A stretch of DNA of 64,000 nt from contig JAMXBD010001244.1 in NCBI GenBank assembly GCA_024138025.1, positions 368,018 through 432,017 on the forward strand, read 5' to 3'. This DNA is from Combretum micranthum (taxonomy: Eukaryota > Streptophyta > Magnoliopsida > Myrtales > Combretaceae). This document shows, piece by piece, positions 24,801-37,789 of this stretch; position 1 is the stretch's first letter; each line of letters begins with the position of its first letter. The position numbers were made by a program, and so were the translations under genes. Below the pieces are notes generated by a model that had not been told where the DNA came from, made no database searches, and saw nothing but the letters and a program-made list of their open reading frames with translations.

Positions 24801-25017
24801 AAAAAAAAAATCCTCTTAAATTTTGTGCAAGTAGTAAATGAAAATGAAGATTACAATATTGGCACTAGTGAGTTGAAGCTTTTTTGTGTGTAAAGAGATA
24901 TAACTATTAGGTAAAACAAGACTAATCTAGGTAAACAACACATATTATTGCTACCCCACTCATCAATGCTCACCTTCCTAAGGAGTTCATAACCTATATC
25001 TATCAAGATCAAAATTT
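21829..25017 (-). other. Degenerate Gypsy internal remnant, no coding frame
   Basis: At 22380-22440 and 22865-22910 the text matches the Athila 3' non-coding region (9230-9300 and 9895-9925) in the same order and orientation, so part of this is an Athila-like 3' region on the minus strand. The rest (23500-25017) has no recognisable coding sequence. A primer site follows at 25018. Stops are dense in all frames. Confidence 0.5.
24395..24417 (+). repeat. G-run, possible G-quadruplex
   Basis: Nine G, then A, GGG, AGGT, GGG and TGG. It meets the usual four-run pattern. It stands out in very AT-rich surroundings. Confidence 0.6.
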
Positions 25018-25030
25018 GGCTCTGATACCA
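25018..25030 (-). promoter_or_regulatory. Primer binding site, initiator-Met type
   Basis: On the minus strand TGGTATCAGAGCC, 7 bases after an LTR ending GGGCGTTACA (25038). Confidence 0.8.
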
Positions 25031-25037
25031 AATAAGC

Positions 25038-25650
25038 TGTAACGCCCTAAACTAAAGGAATTATAATGCGCCACTTGTTCTCACTTAGAAAGAACATGCT
25101 AAAGCTATTAAAAACTCAAAATCAATGTGAAACAACCTTTAGAAAATAACATCTAATCATAAACTCAACCAAAGGAGTTTCAAGAGGGATTCTTACTTAG
25201 ATCTTGCCTTAGGTTGAGCTATGAAGAGAGAACTAATGATCTTAGGTATTATATAAGTCTTAGGAAACCCTAGCACAAAGGATGTATGTTTATTTCATGT
25301 GAAATATAGGCTAGTACCAAGCTAGTGGCTCAGGGGCGGCTGTGATTCGAAACAAAGAACAGAAGCACATAAGCCGGCCATAAGCCTGTGGCCTTTATAT
25401 GTAAGTTGACAACCTTTGGCCGACTTTCACTCGTATACTGCCATCTTCATAATTTTGTTCTCAAATCATCCGAAACTCCAAAGCTGATATAAAGCTGGCA
25501 GCCTTGTATTCAAAGCTGGCAACTTAAAGCTAACCTAAATCCTTGCCTTATTATTCTTCATGAATAACATTCTCGGGTTCAAATCCATTTGTTAAATGAA
25601 AAAATTAACCTCTTAATATGATATTAAATAATATAGGCCAAAATCATATA
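25038..25650 (-). mobile_element. Minus-strand LTR of an unnamed family
   Basis: The LTR 3' end is fixed by TGTAACGCCC next to the primer site. On the minus strand a TATA-like TATATAAT lies near 25240-25250. Upstream of it are GCCGGC, GGCTGCCAGCTTT and related GC-rich phrases (25310-25520). The 5' boundary is not clear; 25650 is a guess. The primer site fits either a Copia or a chromovirus element. Confidence 0.5.
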
Positions 25651-25760
25651 AGAAGATTAATTACGATTTTAATAAAATACATAAAATACATTGTGAACTC
25701 AAAAAATTCATAGTAGAACCAAAATCCTAAAATCGTATCAAAACATACCATAATGTCAGA

Positions 25761-25905
25761 AATCCTAGATGGAATCAAATAAATTTTATAACCTTATAAT
25801 ATCATATAAATTAAATTAAACTTTGATTGCTAAAAATTTGAAATCCTAAATGGGATCAAATAAAACTTCAATAACCCTAAGATATCAGATGAATTAAATA
25901 AAGCA
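25761..25905 (+). repeat. Two diverged direct repeats of about 75 bp
   Basis: GAAATCCTAGATGGAATCAA (from about 25760) and GAAATCCTAAATGGGATCAA (from about 25840) start two similar AT-rich units. Confidence 0.5.
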
Positions 25906-27505
25906 TGGAACCCTAAAAATAAATTGTATAGTAAAAACATAGCACCAACAAAACGATCCAATAGTTTAATCAATCCAAAAACCTTACGCTAAACAATTCA
26001 TCTATTTGAGCTCTAACACTCAAATCAATAATAAAATAATAAGAAAGAATTTTCCATAATTTTAAACTTCAAAAATTTTACAGTGATCTCATAAGTAAAA
26101 CCTTAGACTCGAAAACAGAACCGGAATCATAAAGTCAAATTGAGTCAATCGTGAACCTTATAAAAAAAACTAAACCCGATCGAATAACTTCTAAAAATCA
26201 TAAAATAATAAATTAATTATAAAAATATTATGAACTCAAATTTTGAATCATATATATAGTATAAACCTTAAAAAGATAAGATAGTTTACAAATTCAATCG
26301 TCTCGGACCTTTATGGGATTAGTTTCCATATTCAATCACGAACACGTAAATCAAGACCATAAAATTTAATTAATATTTAGTAATAAAATAATGCAAATTT
26401 ATTTTGTATAATATGGTATCTAAATTTTCAAATCAAATTCCATCAACCAAATAGTTTATGTAAACGATCGCTACTACGCAAACCGAGATAACAAAACTAG
26501 ATAACAATTAACGATAAAATAATATTAATTCATCTTTCAAAAAATCATTTAATGATTTATCATTTGATAAAAATATTAGATGCAATTTTTACGTCTTATA
26601 AAAACATCAGATATAGCTCATATACGCGTATTTTATCGCTACTGGTAACTTATATGATATTTTACTATTACTATTCATTACTATTTATATTATTTTCTAC
26701 CATTTCTTGCTGCAAATTTTTTTCCTTATAATTTGTGTCTATTTCTTACAATCCATACTATATTTACTACTTTTACAAGTTATCTCATTACATGCCAAAT
26801 TTGTTACTTTTACTTTATTTTTTTTTCTTATAGCCACTATTCATGCCTGCTGTACCTTGCTACAGCAACAATTTTTTTTTTCAAATTATTTATTCCAATT
26901 AAATTCCTTAAATTATCTCTATAAATACTTACCTCTGTTCACACATCTTACACTTTAAGACCTTCATCTAATTTCTCTCATTTCCTCTTCTTTGTGGTTG
27001 ATTTTCCTTTCCCATTGCTGCCATTTTTATTTTTTCAACTCAAACACATTCATTTGATCCATCTTTTTTGAGATAAACACCTTCCCCATACATTCTTAGT
27101 TGATATTATGTGTTTCAAGCATTTTCTGTGGAATAAATTCTCTCCATGATGCATTAAGCTTGGGATGATAATGCTAAAATGAAATCAATAACTTGTTAAT
27201 GATCATATTAATTTTGAGTTCATGTTGCTATATTATTATCATCTAATCTAACTATCTATATGTATAAATATAGTTATGTGCATATTTATATCTATCTGAG
27301 CATATAAGCTCGCTAATCTAACATTTATGTTCATGCACATATTTTACCTCTTGTAATTTATTTATTTATTTACTTGCTTTTTTTAGACTTGTCCACAATC
27401 TAAGTCTCAGACTTGTTCTTAAATTAAGTCCCGAGAATGTCTTGTTCAAAAATTTCTAAGGCTTCCATTTTATTTGTTTTGCTCTTAATTATTATCTTAT
27501 CTAAG

Positions 27506-27730
27506 GGGATTTGTTCATTTCTAAGTCCCGAAAAGGCTTGACATGAATTTAAGACACCCATGTTTTTTTTATTATTTTTCTTTTCTCTTATGGGACTTGT
27601 CCATTTCTAAGTCTTGAGAAGACTTGAATAAAAATCTAAGGCTTTCATAAATTTCTTTTTTCTTTCTTTTCCTTAAGCTTTCTTATGCTTTTCTTTTCTT
27701 CTTATGGAACTTGTCCATTTCTAAGTTCCA
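27506..27730 (+). repeat. Tandem H2-type hairpins in T3
   Basis: Three units: GGGATTT/AAGTCCC (27506-27529), GGGACTT/AAGTCTT (27592-27615) and TGGAACTT/AAGTTCCA (27705-27730). The loop GTCCATTTCT is the same in the last two, while the stems differ yet still pair. Each unit is followed by a CTTG...CTAAGGCTTC-like phrase. Confidence 0.7.
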
Positions 27731-28597
27731 GGAAGCCTTGGTACAACCTAAGGCTTCCAAAATTTTTGTTCTTATATATGTATATATTATATGCTTATTT
27801 AATTTTCTATATCTTTTATTTTCTATATGAGTTATATATATATATATAATATAATATAATATAACTACAAGTTCATATTTATGCATGGTTACAATATTGT
27901 TGTCTTAATGAAAATTTCAAGGAGATAAAATGAGTTATTTTCTTTTATAAAAATAGGGCTAAACTCTCTAGAAAAATAATTGTTAACATTTAGGAGAAAT
28001 TTTCACTAACACGTAGGATAATGGTTCAACTACATTAGTTTCAAATTGTTAAAGTAAATTTTTATGAATTTTAATGTTGATAATTCTTCGATATGAAAAT
28101 TTTTCTTAAGAACTTATTTATGGAATTTATACCAATATTTTGGAAAACACTAAGAACCAAACAATATTTCCAAATCAAGTTTAAGAGTAACTTACTAGTT
28201 AAAAAACCACTTAGGAAATAAAATTGATAGATAACTTAAAGAACCAAATTTTAAGAAGTAAATTTACTTTTAAGAAGTTAAGAAAATATAAAAATAATAA
28301 ATAAAATGGGTAGGCACTCCTTTATAATAAACACAAGATTTTAATTTTGTTTTCAACAACTGAAAATGAGATTTTATAAACTATGCTGTTCAAACTCCTA
28401 AAAAAAATTGTTTTATGAAAAATCATTATTGGGGCAACATCATTAGAATCATGCATATAATATGAGCTTATATCTATGTTAAAGGATTTTCCAAATATAT
28501 AAATATCTATGTGCTTGCTATAGAATTTTTTGATGATGTAGAACATAGAAAATTTATATTCAAGTGGTGAAATTTTCGGATCAATTATGTATTGACT

Positions 28598-28824
28598 CGT
28601 TTTGGAACCCAAATGGCTTTAAATGTTAAAAGTAACATTAGAAATAGATATATCTTATTGAGTAGGTAGAAAACAATATTTAATATGTGAAATGCCGAGT
28701 TAAAATGAGCAAAATATGGCCATTTTAATTTAGGAATTCACATTATCCGAATTTTAATGAGAATAATGAAATAAAGTTAAAAATTTAAGTAGAATCAATA
28801 TGAAATACTCATTTCGGGTATTTC
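28598..28824 (+). other. Conserved block and hairpin H3 in T3
   Basis: The conserved block is at 28598-28745. H3 pairs GAAATACTC (28802-28810) with GGGTATTTC (28816-28824), one U-G pair. Confidence 0.65.
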
Positions 28825-31314
28825 TTTTGCTTAGGTAACAAGGAATTCGACATACCTTCCCTTAAGGACCACTCTGACTAAGGGTTGCACTAAGGACGAG
28901 TGAGTTTATTTCCTACATTCTTGTACTTATGTTTTTGCTTATAGATTAGTGACATTAGAATTAGGAAAAGATAAAAATATGAAAGCGCATGTACCTTACA
29001 TATATGGTTGAAATTATGTTAAGTATATCAGTGGGAATTGTAATCCCTTAGATTTTACGATACAATACTTGAACCCTAAACCGGAAGTCAACCGGAAACC
29101 CTAAAGTCAACAAATCTATATTAAATCCTAGTACATTTAGATCGGATAATCCCGTGCTCTTAAACCCTAAAGAATGAAATCCAAATAATTATGGGAAATA
29201 GTTTGTAATAATATAAGTAAGCTTAAAAGTATCAGATTCGATAATTTTTAGTGTCTTTCGAATTCGAACGGAATCGGTTTTTGAAAATCGTGCTTAGGTA
29301 CACCCAACGGTAAAAATATTTTGATAATACCAATAAACTCGTAAAAATACAAGGATTTAAAAAATTTAAGTTTTATAATTTTTCGGTATCTAAAAATATC
29401 AGATATAGCTTTATTACGCATACCTTTTTTTATTAGCGCCATTAATTTGTCTTATCTACTATTCATAATACTATTCTACACTATTCACTACTATTCACCT
29501 ATTTCAACTTTTTCTACACCTATTCTTATACTCTACATACCTATTCTCTACTTTTTACATTTCCCTTATATCTTCATTCACATCACACCTTACTACTTAT
29601 TACTTTTAATTAACAAAAATACAAAACAAATAAAAAATCACTCTCTCTCCCCCTCTCTCCCCTCATGCCGGCCCTCTCTCTCTCTCACACACACATACAT
29701 TTTATTTTCTTTTTCAATTTATTTTAATCACACAATTTCCCTCCTCAAAACTCTATAAATAACCACTCTCCCTCCATTTATATCACACATTCATTTACCT
29801 TAACAAAACTCTCTTAAATTTACTCTATAAATCCTCTCCCAAAATCCTCTTTTTACTTTTTTTACTACCCATTTCTTGCATACTTTCTACATACATAAAG
29901 CATCCAAAACCTTTCTTATATTGCCACTTTCATATTCTCACTTTAGATATGTATTCTTACCTATATATTCTTCCATTTATTTTCCATGCCATATAACTTA
30001 GCATGACTATGGTGTTGTTTCTCAAAAACTCATATCAGTTGTAAAAGTAACAATATGTTCATGTTTTGTTCATGCACATGCCAGAGATTTCTAATTTTTA
30101 TTATCTTATTATTATTATGATGTTATGTTATTATTATCGTTATCATGCTTCTAATTTAACCTTATATATATATGTTATTATCTATTGATAAGATCGTATT
30201 TTATACAACTTATTGATGATCACAAGAGCTAGAATGGATACTTATTTTGATTGAATTTTATGTTTTAGGACTAATTTGGACAAAGAAATCAAAACAAGAG
30301 AATTTGAATCAAAAATAGGAAAAATTGAAGTCAAGGCCGGCATTTCTACTGTCACGCCCCAGCGGGTACCCTAAACGTGACAGCCCGCCGTACGCAATAT
30401 TAAAACTTAAGAATGACTACCTCAGTCACTCGAAAGCTTCCATATCGGTACAAGGCGTACATTCACAACGAAGGGAGACCGGTGGAGTAATGCATTTTAA
30501 GACATTGGCAGCGGAACATGCAAAATAACACTTAATATATATCATTGAAATAAAAGTCTTACAACTTCTAAGGGGCATTCCCCCGATAATTCAAAATAAC
30601 ATGGTTCTAATATAACCTAACTAAAGCTAGAAGATTTTAGAAGAAATCTACTCTACAACTTAAAAATAGAGTTCCTCCAAAAGCTTCTCAAAATAAGGAT
30701 TCTACCCGGGAAATCAAGGTGGTCTCGGGTGCAAAAGATAATCCTGCAATATCAAAAGTCTATAGGAGTATAAGCATGACTAGCTTAGTGAGATATTCCT
30801 TACGCAATAGTACTCATAAGAACAATCAAACAAGTTTATTAATCAAGCATATGAATGCAACAACCATATGATCAAACAATACATACGACTATCCGGTTTC
30901 GTATGTTTGATGGATTTACCCCTCCATCGGTGGTTAGGGAATGCTTTGAACTGGGTCCGAACAACCTCCTCAAATTTGCGCGCGTCTTGGGGTTCCAACG
31001 AACCGTACTACTAGTCCCCGGGCCTTCCATGCCCAAAGCGATCGATCCGGCTCGGCTACACCTTGAGGCCGTATTCCCCGTACGTCCTAACCCTCAAGAT
31101 GTAGCTAGGCAGCTTACCCTTCCGGTCCCACGCTGAGGAGTAGTAGCAAAACTTCGAAATGATATTCTAAGTGATATGCATGAGTAATTTATTATATGAG
31201 GATTTCAGTATGGCATTAAATCATTTAAAGCGATCAAACAATATTTGCACACATAACAATACATACATGGAAACACTTGTATCAATCACAAATCAGGTTC
31301 CGATATACTTATCG

Positions 31315-31336
31315 TTCATTGTTCGCACACAATGAA
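31315..31336 (-). other. Hairpin H4 of T5
   Basis: TTCATTGT pairs exactly with ACAATGAA around a six-base loop (minus strand GTGCGA). Other copies keep the loop pattern but have different stems. Confidence 0.75.
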
Positions 31337-31524
31337 TCACATACATAATTCCCATAATATCCCACATGCATATCAATTTTATCTTTTCCTACATCTAGTG
31401 CTCTATTCTACAAGCACATGCGCGAATACATAAGCGTAAAGGAAACTCACTCGTCCATAGCGCTCTAGGAGTCGAAGTAATCCTCGGGGAAGACAAGGTC
31501 GTGATCCTCGACACCTAAACAAAA

Positions 31525-31745
31525 GAAATACCCGTCATGAGTATTTCATCCAAGATCTATTCAAGTTCTATACTTCTATCTTAAAGAATTTGTAAAATCG
31601 TATGGAATGGAAATCCCAATTAAAATGGCCATAACTTGCTCATTTTAACTCGGAATTCCGCATATTATATACCGATTTCTACCTACTCGAAAAGATCTAT
31701 CTATTTCTAAGGTTATATTCATCAAAAGAAGTTATTTGGGTCTCG
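31525..31745 (-). other. Hairpin H3 and conserved block of T5
   Basis: H3 at 31525-31547 (GAAATACCC with GAGTATTTC on the plus strand). The conserved block spans 31607-31745, including TTAAAATG/CATTTTAA. Confidence 0.65.
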
Positions 31746-32629
31746 GAATAGAAGCGTACAGATTTGATACGAATTTTCTAAACTTCAAAACTAGAGTTTT
31801 CAAACATTACTTCACTCAAGGGCTTTTGTACAAAAATATAGATATATAGTATGGTTGAAAAACCCTTGAATTTATGTATATATATGTATAAACTCAAACT
31901 ATATGCATGAATTTGGTGTTGTCTCAACAATGGTTTTGTAAGACTCATGTCTTGAAAGTGAGATAAGCTTAAGACTTGAAAAGGAGTTAGTTTTACTTTG
32001 AAAATTTCCTAAATTATTACAAAGGAGTATTTCTTCCTTTTTAACTCCATTTCTTAGTTATTAATCTTCAAAAGTAATTTTAATCTTTCAAGATTTTCAT
32101 AAATTTATTTCTAGTGGTTTGGAAACATATAGTTTTTCTAACTATTTCATAGTTACATCCACTTTTGAAAGAAATCATCATATAAGTAAATTTTGGAAAA
32201 ACTTATCTTAGACTTTAGTGTTGGAAAACTTTGACAATTGAATTTAAGAAATCCTTTGTTTTAGGTCTAAAGAAACTTTCTTATTTCTTTGAAAAGAGAT
32301 TTTTATAATAACTTTACTTTATGTATTTCTTGGTGAAAACCATATATTATTACTAAAACTTGAGCTAGCTTATCTATCTTTAGAAGAATATAAATTTCAA
32401 ACCTTTAAGGAAAATAACTTCTTATGTGACAAAATTTATTTTTTTAAAAAGAGTTCTTATTCTTATTTTAAGAAAGCTCATTTCTATTATGATTGAGACA
32501 ATAACAACATATTCATGCATGAATGAGAATATGTAACCATGAAAAATATAAAAACAACATAATTAAAATAAATAAGAGCATAAAAGTAAAGTCAAGTATT
32601 GGGAACCTTAGCTTCATCAAGGAATCCCG

Positions 32630-32732
32630 GGACTAAGAATAGACTAGTCCTTAAAAGAAAAGAAAAGAAAAGCAAGGAAATAAAATTGTTTTGACTTGAT
32701 ATGGACAAGTCTAAGACTAGAGAGACTAGTCT
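32630..32732 (-). other. Twin hairpins H2 and H1 of T5
   Basis: H2 pairs GGACTA with TAGTCC (32630-32650). H1 pairs AGACTAG (32714-32720) with CTAGTCT (32726-32732). Confidence 0.65.
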
Positions 32733-33899
32733 TAAGATCAACTTGAAATTAAATAAATTGCAAGACTTGAAAATAAATAAATAACAAGTGAGCTTATATG
32801 CTCTAAATAAACATATATATATATATATATATGGATAATACAAATAATAACAATATCAACATAATAGTAACATAAAGAAAATAAGAACATGAACAAAAAC
32901 AAAACATGAATAAATTGTTGCTTCTTTAACTCAATGAGCCTAAGAAACATACACTAAACTCATGTTAAGTTATATGAACATGATGAGTATAAAGAGAAGT
33001 TTTACCTAAAGTTTATGTGTTGGTTGAAGAAGAAAAGAATGGGTTGTAGTATTATGTGGGAATGGATTTCTAAAGAAAAGAGAGAACTTGAGAGAGATGT
33101 TGGGAGAGGAATTTTGTGGAGTGATTTTGAGAGAGTTTTAGTATGAATTTTTGTTGTGTGAAAGAATGGAAGAGGAAGGGGGTATTTATAGATTTTTGGA
33201 GTGGAAATTAGATGTAATAAAATAAATTGGAAAAGAAAACAATTGAGAGGAAGAGGAGAGAGAGAGTGGACGGCAAGCTTAGGGGGAAGAGAAAAATTGA
33301 TTAATTTTGTTGTTTTGTAATAAAAAGAAGTAATGTGTAAAGTGTGATGTGATTAAAGTTGTATGGGGAAGGTAAATTGTAAGGTATAGGTATGGTAGAG
33401 TGTAAGAATAGAGTGTAAGAAAAAGTAGAGATAGGTGAATAGTAATGAATAGTAGAAAAGTACTATGAATAGTAGACTAGACAATTAAAATACCGGTAGT
33501 AAAGAAAATACGCGTAAAAGGCCTATATCTGTTATTTTTAGATACCGAAAAATTCTAAAACTGATATTTTTGAAAACCTTATATTTTTACGAGTCTATTG
33601 GTGTTGTCGGAATATTTTTGCTATCCGGTGCTCCGGGGCACGGTTTTCGAAAACTGATCCCGATCGGATCCGAAGGACACTAGAAAAATTCAATCTGATA
33701 TTTTTAGGCTTCCCTATGTTATTACGAACCGTTTTCCACAATTATCTCAATTTCGTTTTCTAGGGTTTAAGAACACGGGATTGCCGGATCTAGATTCACT
33801 AGACTAATCATAGAACTAGGTTAATTTTAGAGTTTCGTTTCAACTTCCGGTTCTTAGGGTTTGCTAATATTATCGAAAAATCTAGGGGCTTACATCTAC

Positions 33900-34440
33900 A
33901 TTCAAAGTCGCCGGCGTTCAGACGGCATAAAACTCAAGGCCGCTGCAGCATTGCTTGCTTTACCGAGCATATGTCTCCACTACATTGTAAGCCGCCTCAA
34001 AGCTACCGGCGTAGAAGATGAAGAAGCCAGCGTACTTGAAGGTCGGCAGCTCAGAATTGGAAAGTCACCAGCGCACAAGGAGTTACAGCATACACCAGCT
34101 CCTAAGCCGCCAGCGTTGGGGCAGTGTAGGACAAAGATCTGAAGAGACATGAAGACATCAAACGCTTGGAGGAAACTGAAGCAACAAATCTGTTGGAATG
34201 CCCACGCTGGTGTCAAAGCCGCCGGCTTTGGGACACCGTTCGTTATAAATCAGCCTAACGCTTCATTTCTGATCACATACGCCGGCTAGATCTACATCTA
34301 AGCCGCCGGCGTAGAAGCGGCCTACAGGTGTAACCTATATTGAAGGCTGCCAGTGCACTGCCTGCGCAAAGGATAATTCGAAGATATGCCGCCTGCAAGC
34401 CGCCGGCGTAGGATCCATAACTGCCGGCATACGAAGTGAA
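33900..34440 (+). repeat. GCCGGC-rich irregular repeats upstream of a TATA box
   Basis: Roughly ten GC-rich units of the type GCCGCCGGCGTA or its decayed forms (GCCAGCGT, GCTGCCAGTG, CTGCCGGCATA), spaced irregularly over 540 bp. They end about 40 bp before the TATA box at 34480 in the Athila-like LTR. Confidence 0.75.
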
Positions 34441-35626
34441 ACAATAAAGTTCATTGAATGTTTTGCACGAAATTTTTCCTATAAATAGGGGGTCTTGTAA
34501 ATCCCCGAAATTTTCGATCCACAAATAAGACCTAAACCCTAAACGGAAGTCAAACGGATTATTAGGTCAAACAAAACCCTAGTTTACCGTAACCGTTTAA
34601 CTCCGGCATTACCGTTTTCTCAAGTCATAGAAAATGAAGTTGGAAAAATTAGCTCGAATAGTTCGTAATAACCGTAGGTTTTATAAAAGTTTCAGTTTTG
34701 CGAAATTTGGATGTCCTTCGAACCCGAACAGACACAGTCCTTGAAAAATGTGTCTGGAAGCCCGGAATAGGAAAAATATTCCGAATACACCGGTAGACTC
34801 GTAAAAATATAAGATTTCCAAAAATGTCAATTTCGTAATTTTTCGGTAGCTAAAAATATCAGATATCGCTTTTATACTCGTATTTTCTTACTACCGACAT
34901 TAAATTGTCATGTCTACTTTTACATTACACTATTTTCTACTATTCTACACTATTCATCTATCTCTACTTTTTCTTACAACCTACTCTTACAAAGCATACA
35001 CCTATTTCTTACACATTTTCATTTCCAATACAATTTCACATCTTTCATTTCTTACTTTTAATTAATCAAAAGACAAAAAAAATTAATTTTTCCTCTCCCA
35101 TGCACTCAAATGGCGCTGGCCCCTCTCTCTTTATGCCTCAAATTGTTTTATTTTTAATTATTTAATTAACACAAATTATCTCCCACATTTTCCTATAAAT
35201 ACCCCCTCATACCTTCACTTCTTTCACACTTCTTCTTCTCTAAAGTTGCTCTCTCAAAATTCTCTCAAGAGTTCTTACAAGAAATCCTCTTAGTTTAGCT
35301 TCTTTAGGTAAGAAATTTCTCAAGAATTTCTCATGTTCATCTACTTAGTATGATCTTAGTGTATGTTTTCTAAAACCATGAAGGTTAAGAAAGCAACATT
35401 AGATTCATACTTTGTTTTTGTTCATAATATCAATCTCTTTATGTTCCTTTATGTTCCTTATATTTCCTTTATGTTCTTTATATTTCCTTTATGTTACTAC
35501 TATCTAATATATCTATATAATTATATATATTATTTAGAGCATATAAGTTCATTGTCTTACAATTTATTTATCTTTCATGCAATTTAATTACTTCATTTCA
35601 AGTTATTTAAATTCAAGTTGATTTTA

Positions 35627-35711
35627 AGACTAGTCATTCTAGTCTTAGACTTGTTCTCATCAAGTCAAAACAATTCTTTTCTTTTTCGGGATTAGTCTTT
35701 TCTTAGTCCCG
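35627..35711 (+). other. Twin hairpins H1 and H2 of T6
   Basis: H1: AGACTAG (35627-35633) with CTAGTCT (35639-35645). H2: CGGGATTA (35687-35694) with TAGTCCCG (35704-35711), one U-G pair. Confidence 0.65.
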
Positions 35712-36367
35712 GGGTACCTTGATAAAGCTAAGGTCCCAATACTTGATTTACTTTATTATTTAAGCTTTCAAGTTATTATGTTCCTTTGTATTTCTATAGT
35801 TTTGATTCATATTCATGCATGAACATAATGTTTTTGTCTCAAACAAATGAGAAAAATGTTTTCTTAAAGATTCTTTCTAAAGAAATAAATATGGGAAACG
35901 GATTTCTAAAAACTCATGAACATGCATAGGAATGATTTTCTTACATAAACGAAAGGTTTTATGAAAACTTATCATTTATCAAGAAGTAGAAATTCTTTTG
36001 AAACATTACAAGAAATCAAAATATTATTTTGCTACTTTTGAAATCCAAGTTTAGAAAACAAAACCACACTTTAGGAAAATTAAAGTAATTACAAGAGATT
36101 CATTTAAAAATAAAATCTTTATCTTAATGACCAAAATATCTTCCAAAAGTAAAATAGAATCTCAAATTCAAAGACTTTTAAAACCTTACTTTTAAGTTGA
36201 GACAACTTCATTTACTTCATACATTTGTTATGAGTCATTACAAATATATATATACCTTACAAAGGTTTACAAAATAATTGAAATGTTATCTTTCCAAAAT
36301 GAGCTTTGTTTACAAAAAGGAAAACAAGTGTTTACAAATTCGTGGCAAATCTGATCGCTACCTTTTC

Positions 36368-36510
36368 GGAACCCAAACGACTTAGTTTTATGGAAATAAG
36401 CTTAGAAATGCGTAGATCGTTTCGAGTAGGTAGAAAACGGTATTATTATACAGATGATTCCGAGTTAAAATGAGCAAGTTATGGCCATTTTAAGTTGGAA
36501 TTTCCCTTTA
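36368..36510 (+). other. Conserved block of T6
   Basis: Same text as 19469-19605 with small changes, including GAGTTAAAATGAGCAAG and the inverted repeat TTAAAATG/CATTTTAA. Confidence 0.65.
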
Positions 36511-36979
36511 TACGATTTTACTACGATTTTTAAGAAAAGATTAGAATTTTCAAGGATAGAATTTCATGAAATACTCATTTTAGGGTATTCTTCTTGAATT
36601 AGATAATCACGAGGAGGATTGTTCGTATCCCGAGGATTACTACGATTAAGTGGAATTTCCGATCGACCCATCCAATTCAAGAAAGGTGTCACCATGGCTG
36701 AGTGAGTTACTTCCCGTAATTTTTGTACTCTTGATTTTGCTTGTAAAGTTAGTTGCACTAGAACTTAAGAAAAATAAAACGAAAGTGTATGATAATATGT
36801 TGAAAGAATACTAAGTATATCGGAACTCGATTTGTTTGTAATAAAGATTGTATGTGCATTAATATCTTGAAGTGTTTGAAATTGGTTGATCACTTGAAAG
36901 AAGTTAAATGTAACTACTAGACTGCAATTAAAGAAATTATTCATGTACTCTATATGTTGAGTCACATTGCATTCGCTAC

Positions 36980-37005
36980 TATACATTTGGTGGGACAAGT
37001 GTATA
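36980..37005 (+). other. Hairpin H4 of T6
   Basis: TATACATTTG pairs with CAAGTGTATA (nine Watson-Crick pairs, one U-G) around the loop GTGGGA. Confidence 0.75.
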
Positions 37006-37040
37006 ATAGTGGTGGTAGACATAACCGGTATATCATGTAA

Positions 37041-37175
37041 GTGGCGAGTAGGAGCCGGTAAGAACTACTTAAATTGATGGCTAGTAGGAGCCTGTAATAA
37101 CTACAAGTTTTTGGTGGCTAGTAGGAGCCTGTAATAACTACAAATTTTTGATGGCGTATAGGAGCCGGTAAGATC
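37041..37175 (+). repeat. Minisatellite of T6, four units of 36-37 bp
   Basis: GGAGCC recurs at 37051, 37087, 37124 and 37161 within units like GGCTAGTAGGAGCCTGTAAT. Confidence 0.85.
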
Positions 37176-37770
37176 TATGAAAGTGTTTTTAAAAGTTGTG
37201 GCTGTAATTGGCCTGAATCCCCAACCCGAATGAAGGGCGTAAATTCATTCAACATATGATTCCCGGAAAGTCATATGTCTTGTATGCTCACGTGGTTGTT
37301 GCATTTCATATGTTTGAATAATAAACTTGATTGATAAATTTTACTCGAGTATGAATTTTGGGATTTACTCACCAAGCCCATAAGCTTACACCCCTATAGA
37401 TATTTGTATTCTCAGGAACACCTATTTTTGAGCCCGAGGCCATCCCGTATCTGTATACATTTTATGTTGAAGCTTTTGGAGGAAATCTACTCGAAGACTT
37501 AGATTAGACTTCCTTTGAAATCTTTAATTTTGGTTATTATGAAGTTATCTCGATCCTTGGAATTAGCGGGGGTATGCCCCTAAGAATTTATGTATCAGAT
37601 CTTTGGTTATTTATGATATGATATATTTATTTCTGAATTCTTGTATGTTTAACTTTACTTGCTTAAACTATGCTTCCCAAAAGCGTCTCCTATTACCGTG
37701 TTAGACGCCTTACATATAATACTAAGGCTTTCGCATGACTAAGGTAGTCATTCTTAAGCCTTGATATTAT

Positions 37771-37789
37771 ATGTGGCGGACTGCCACGT
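37771..37789 (+). other. Terminal hairpin H6 of T6
   Basis: ATGTGGC pairs with GCCACGT around GGACT, 25 bases before the LTR end. Confidence 0.6.

Larger units (their letters stand above)
26060..29038 (+). mobile_element. Old truncated LTR of family T, copy T3
   Basis: Start uncertain. Recognised by ACCGGAATCATAAAGTCAA near 26124, ATCAGATATAGCTCATATAC, TATA box at 26920-26927, three H2-type hairpins (27506-27730), the conserved block (28598-28745) and hairpin H3 (28802-28824). It is cut at 29038 where copy T4 inserted (GGAAT, 29034-29038). The missing 3' part is not seen elsewhere in the window. It is the most diverged T copy. Confidence 0.75.
30350..33894 (-). mobile_element. Solo LTR of family T, copy T5
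   Basis: 3545 bp, TGTCACGCCCC...GGGGCTTACA on the plus strand, flanked by TCTAC (30345-30349 and 33895-33899, identical). TATA on the minus strand at 33183-33190. H1 is at 32714-32732, H2 at 32630-32650, H3 at 31525-31547 and H4 at 31315-31336. The 93-aa frame at 30855-31136 lies in its U5 and is not a gene. Confidence 0.95.

Noticed and set aside
25038..29038. One single LTR spanning the whole interval
   Set aside because: The left end is in minus orientation (primer site on the minus strand), while the TATA box, hairpins and conserved block on the right are in plus orientation. They must be at least two elements.
30855..31136. 93-aa frame with ordinary composition
   Set aside because: Lies in the U5 of solo LTR T5 on the antisense strand. 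It matches the variable minisatellite region of other copies, which have no frame here.
33861..34142. 93-aa plus-strand frame and overlapping minus-strand frames
   Set aside because: The frames run across the end of T5 and into the GCCGGC repeats of another LTR. They come from the GC-rich repeat, not from a gene.
37041..37175. CRISPR-like spaced repeats
   Set aside because: The units are contiguous, diverged 36-37-bp tandem repeats in a plant LTR, with no unique spacers.
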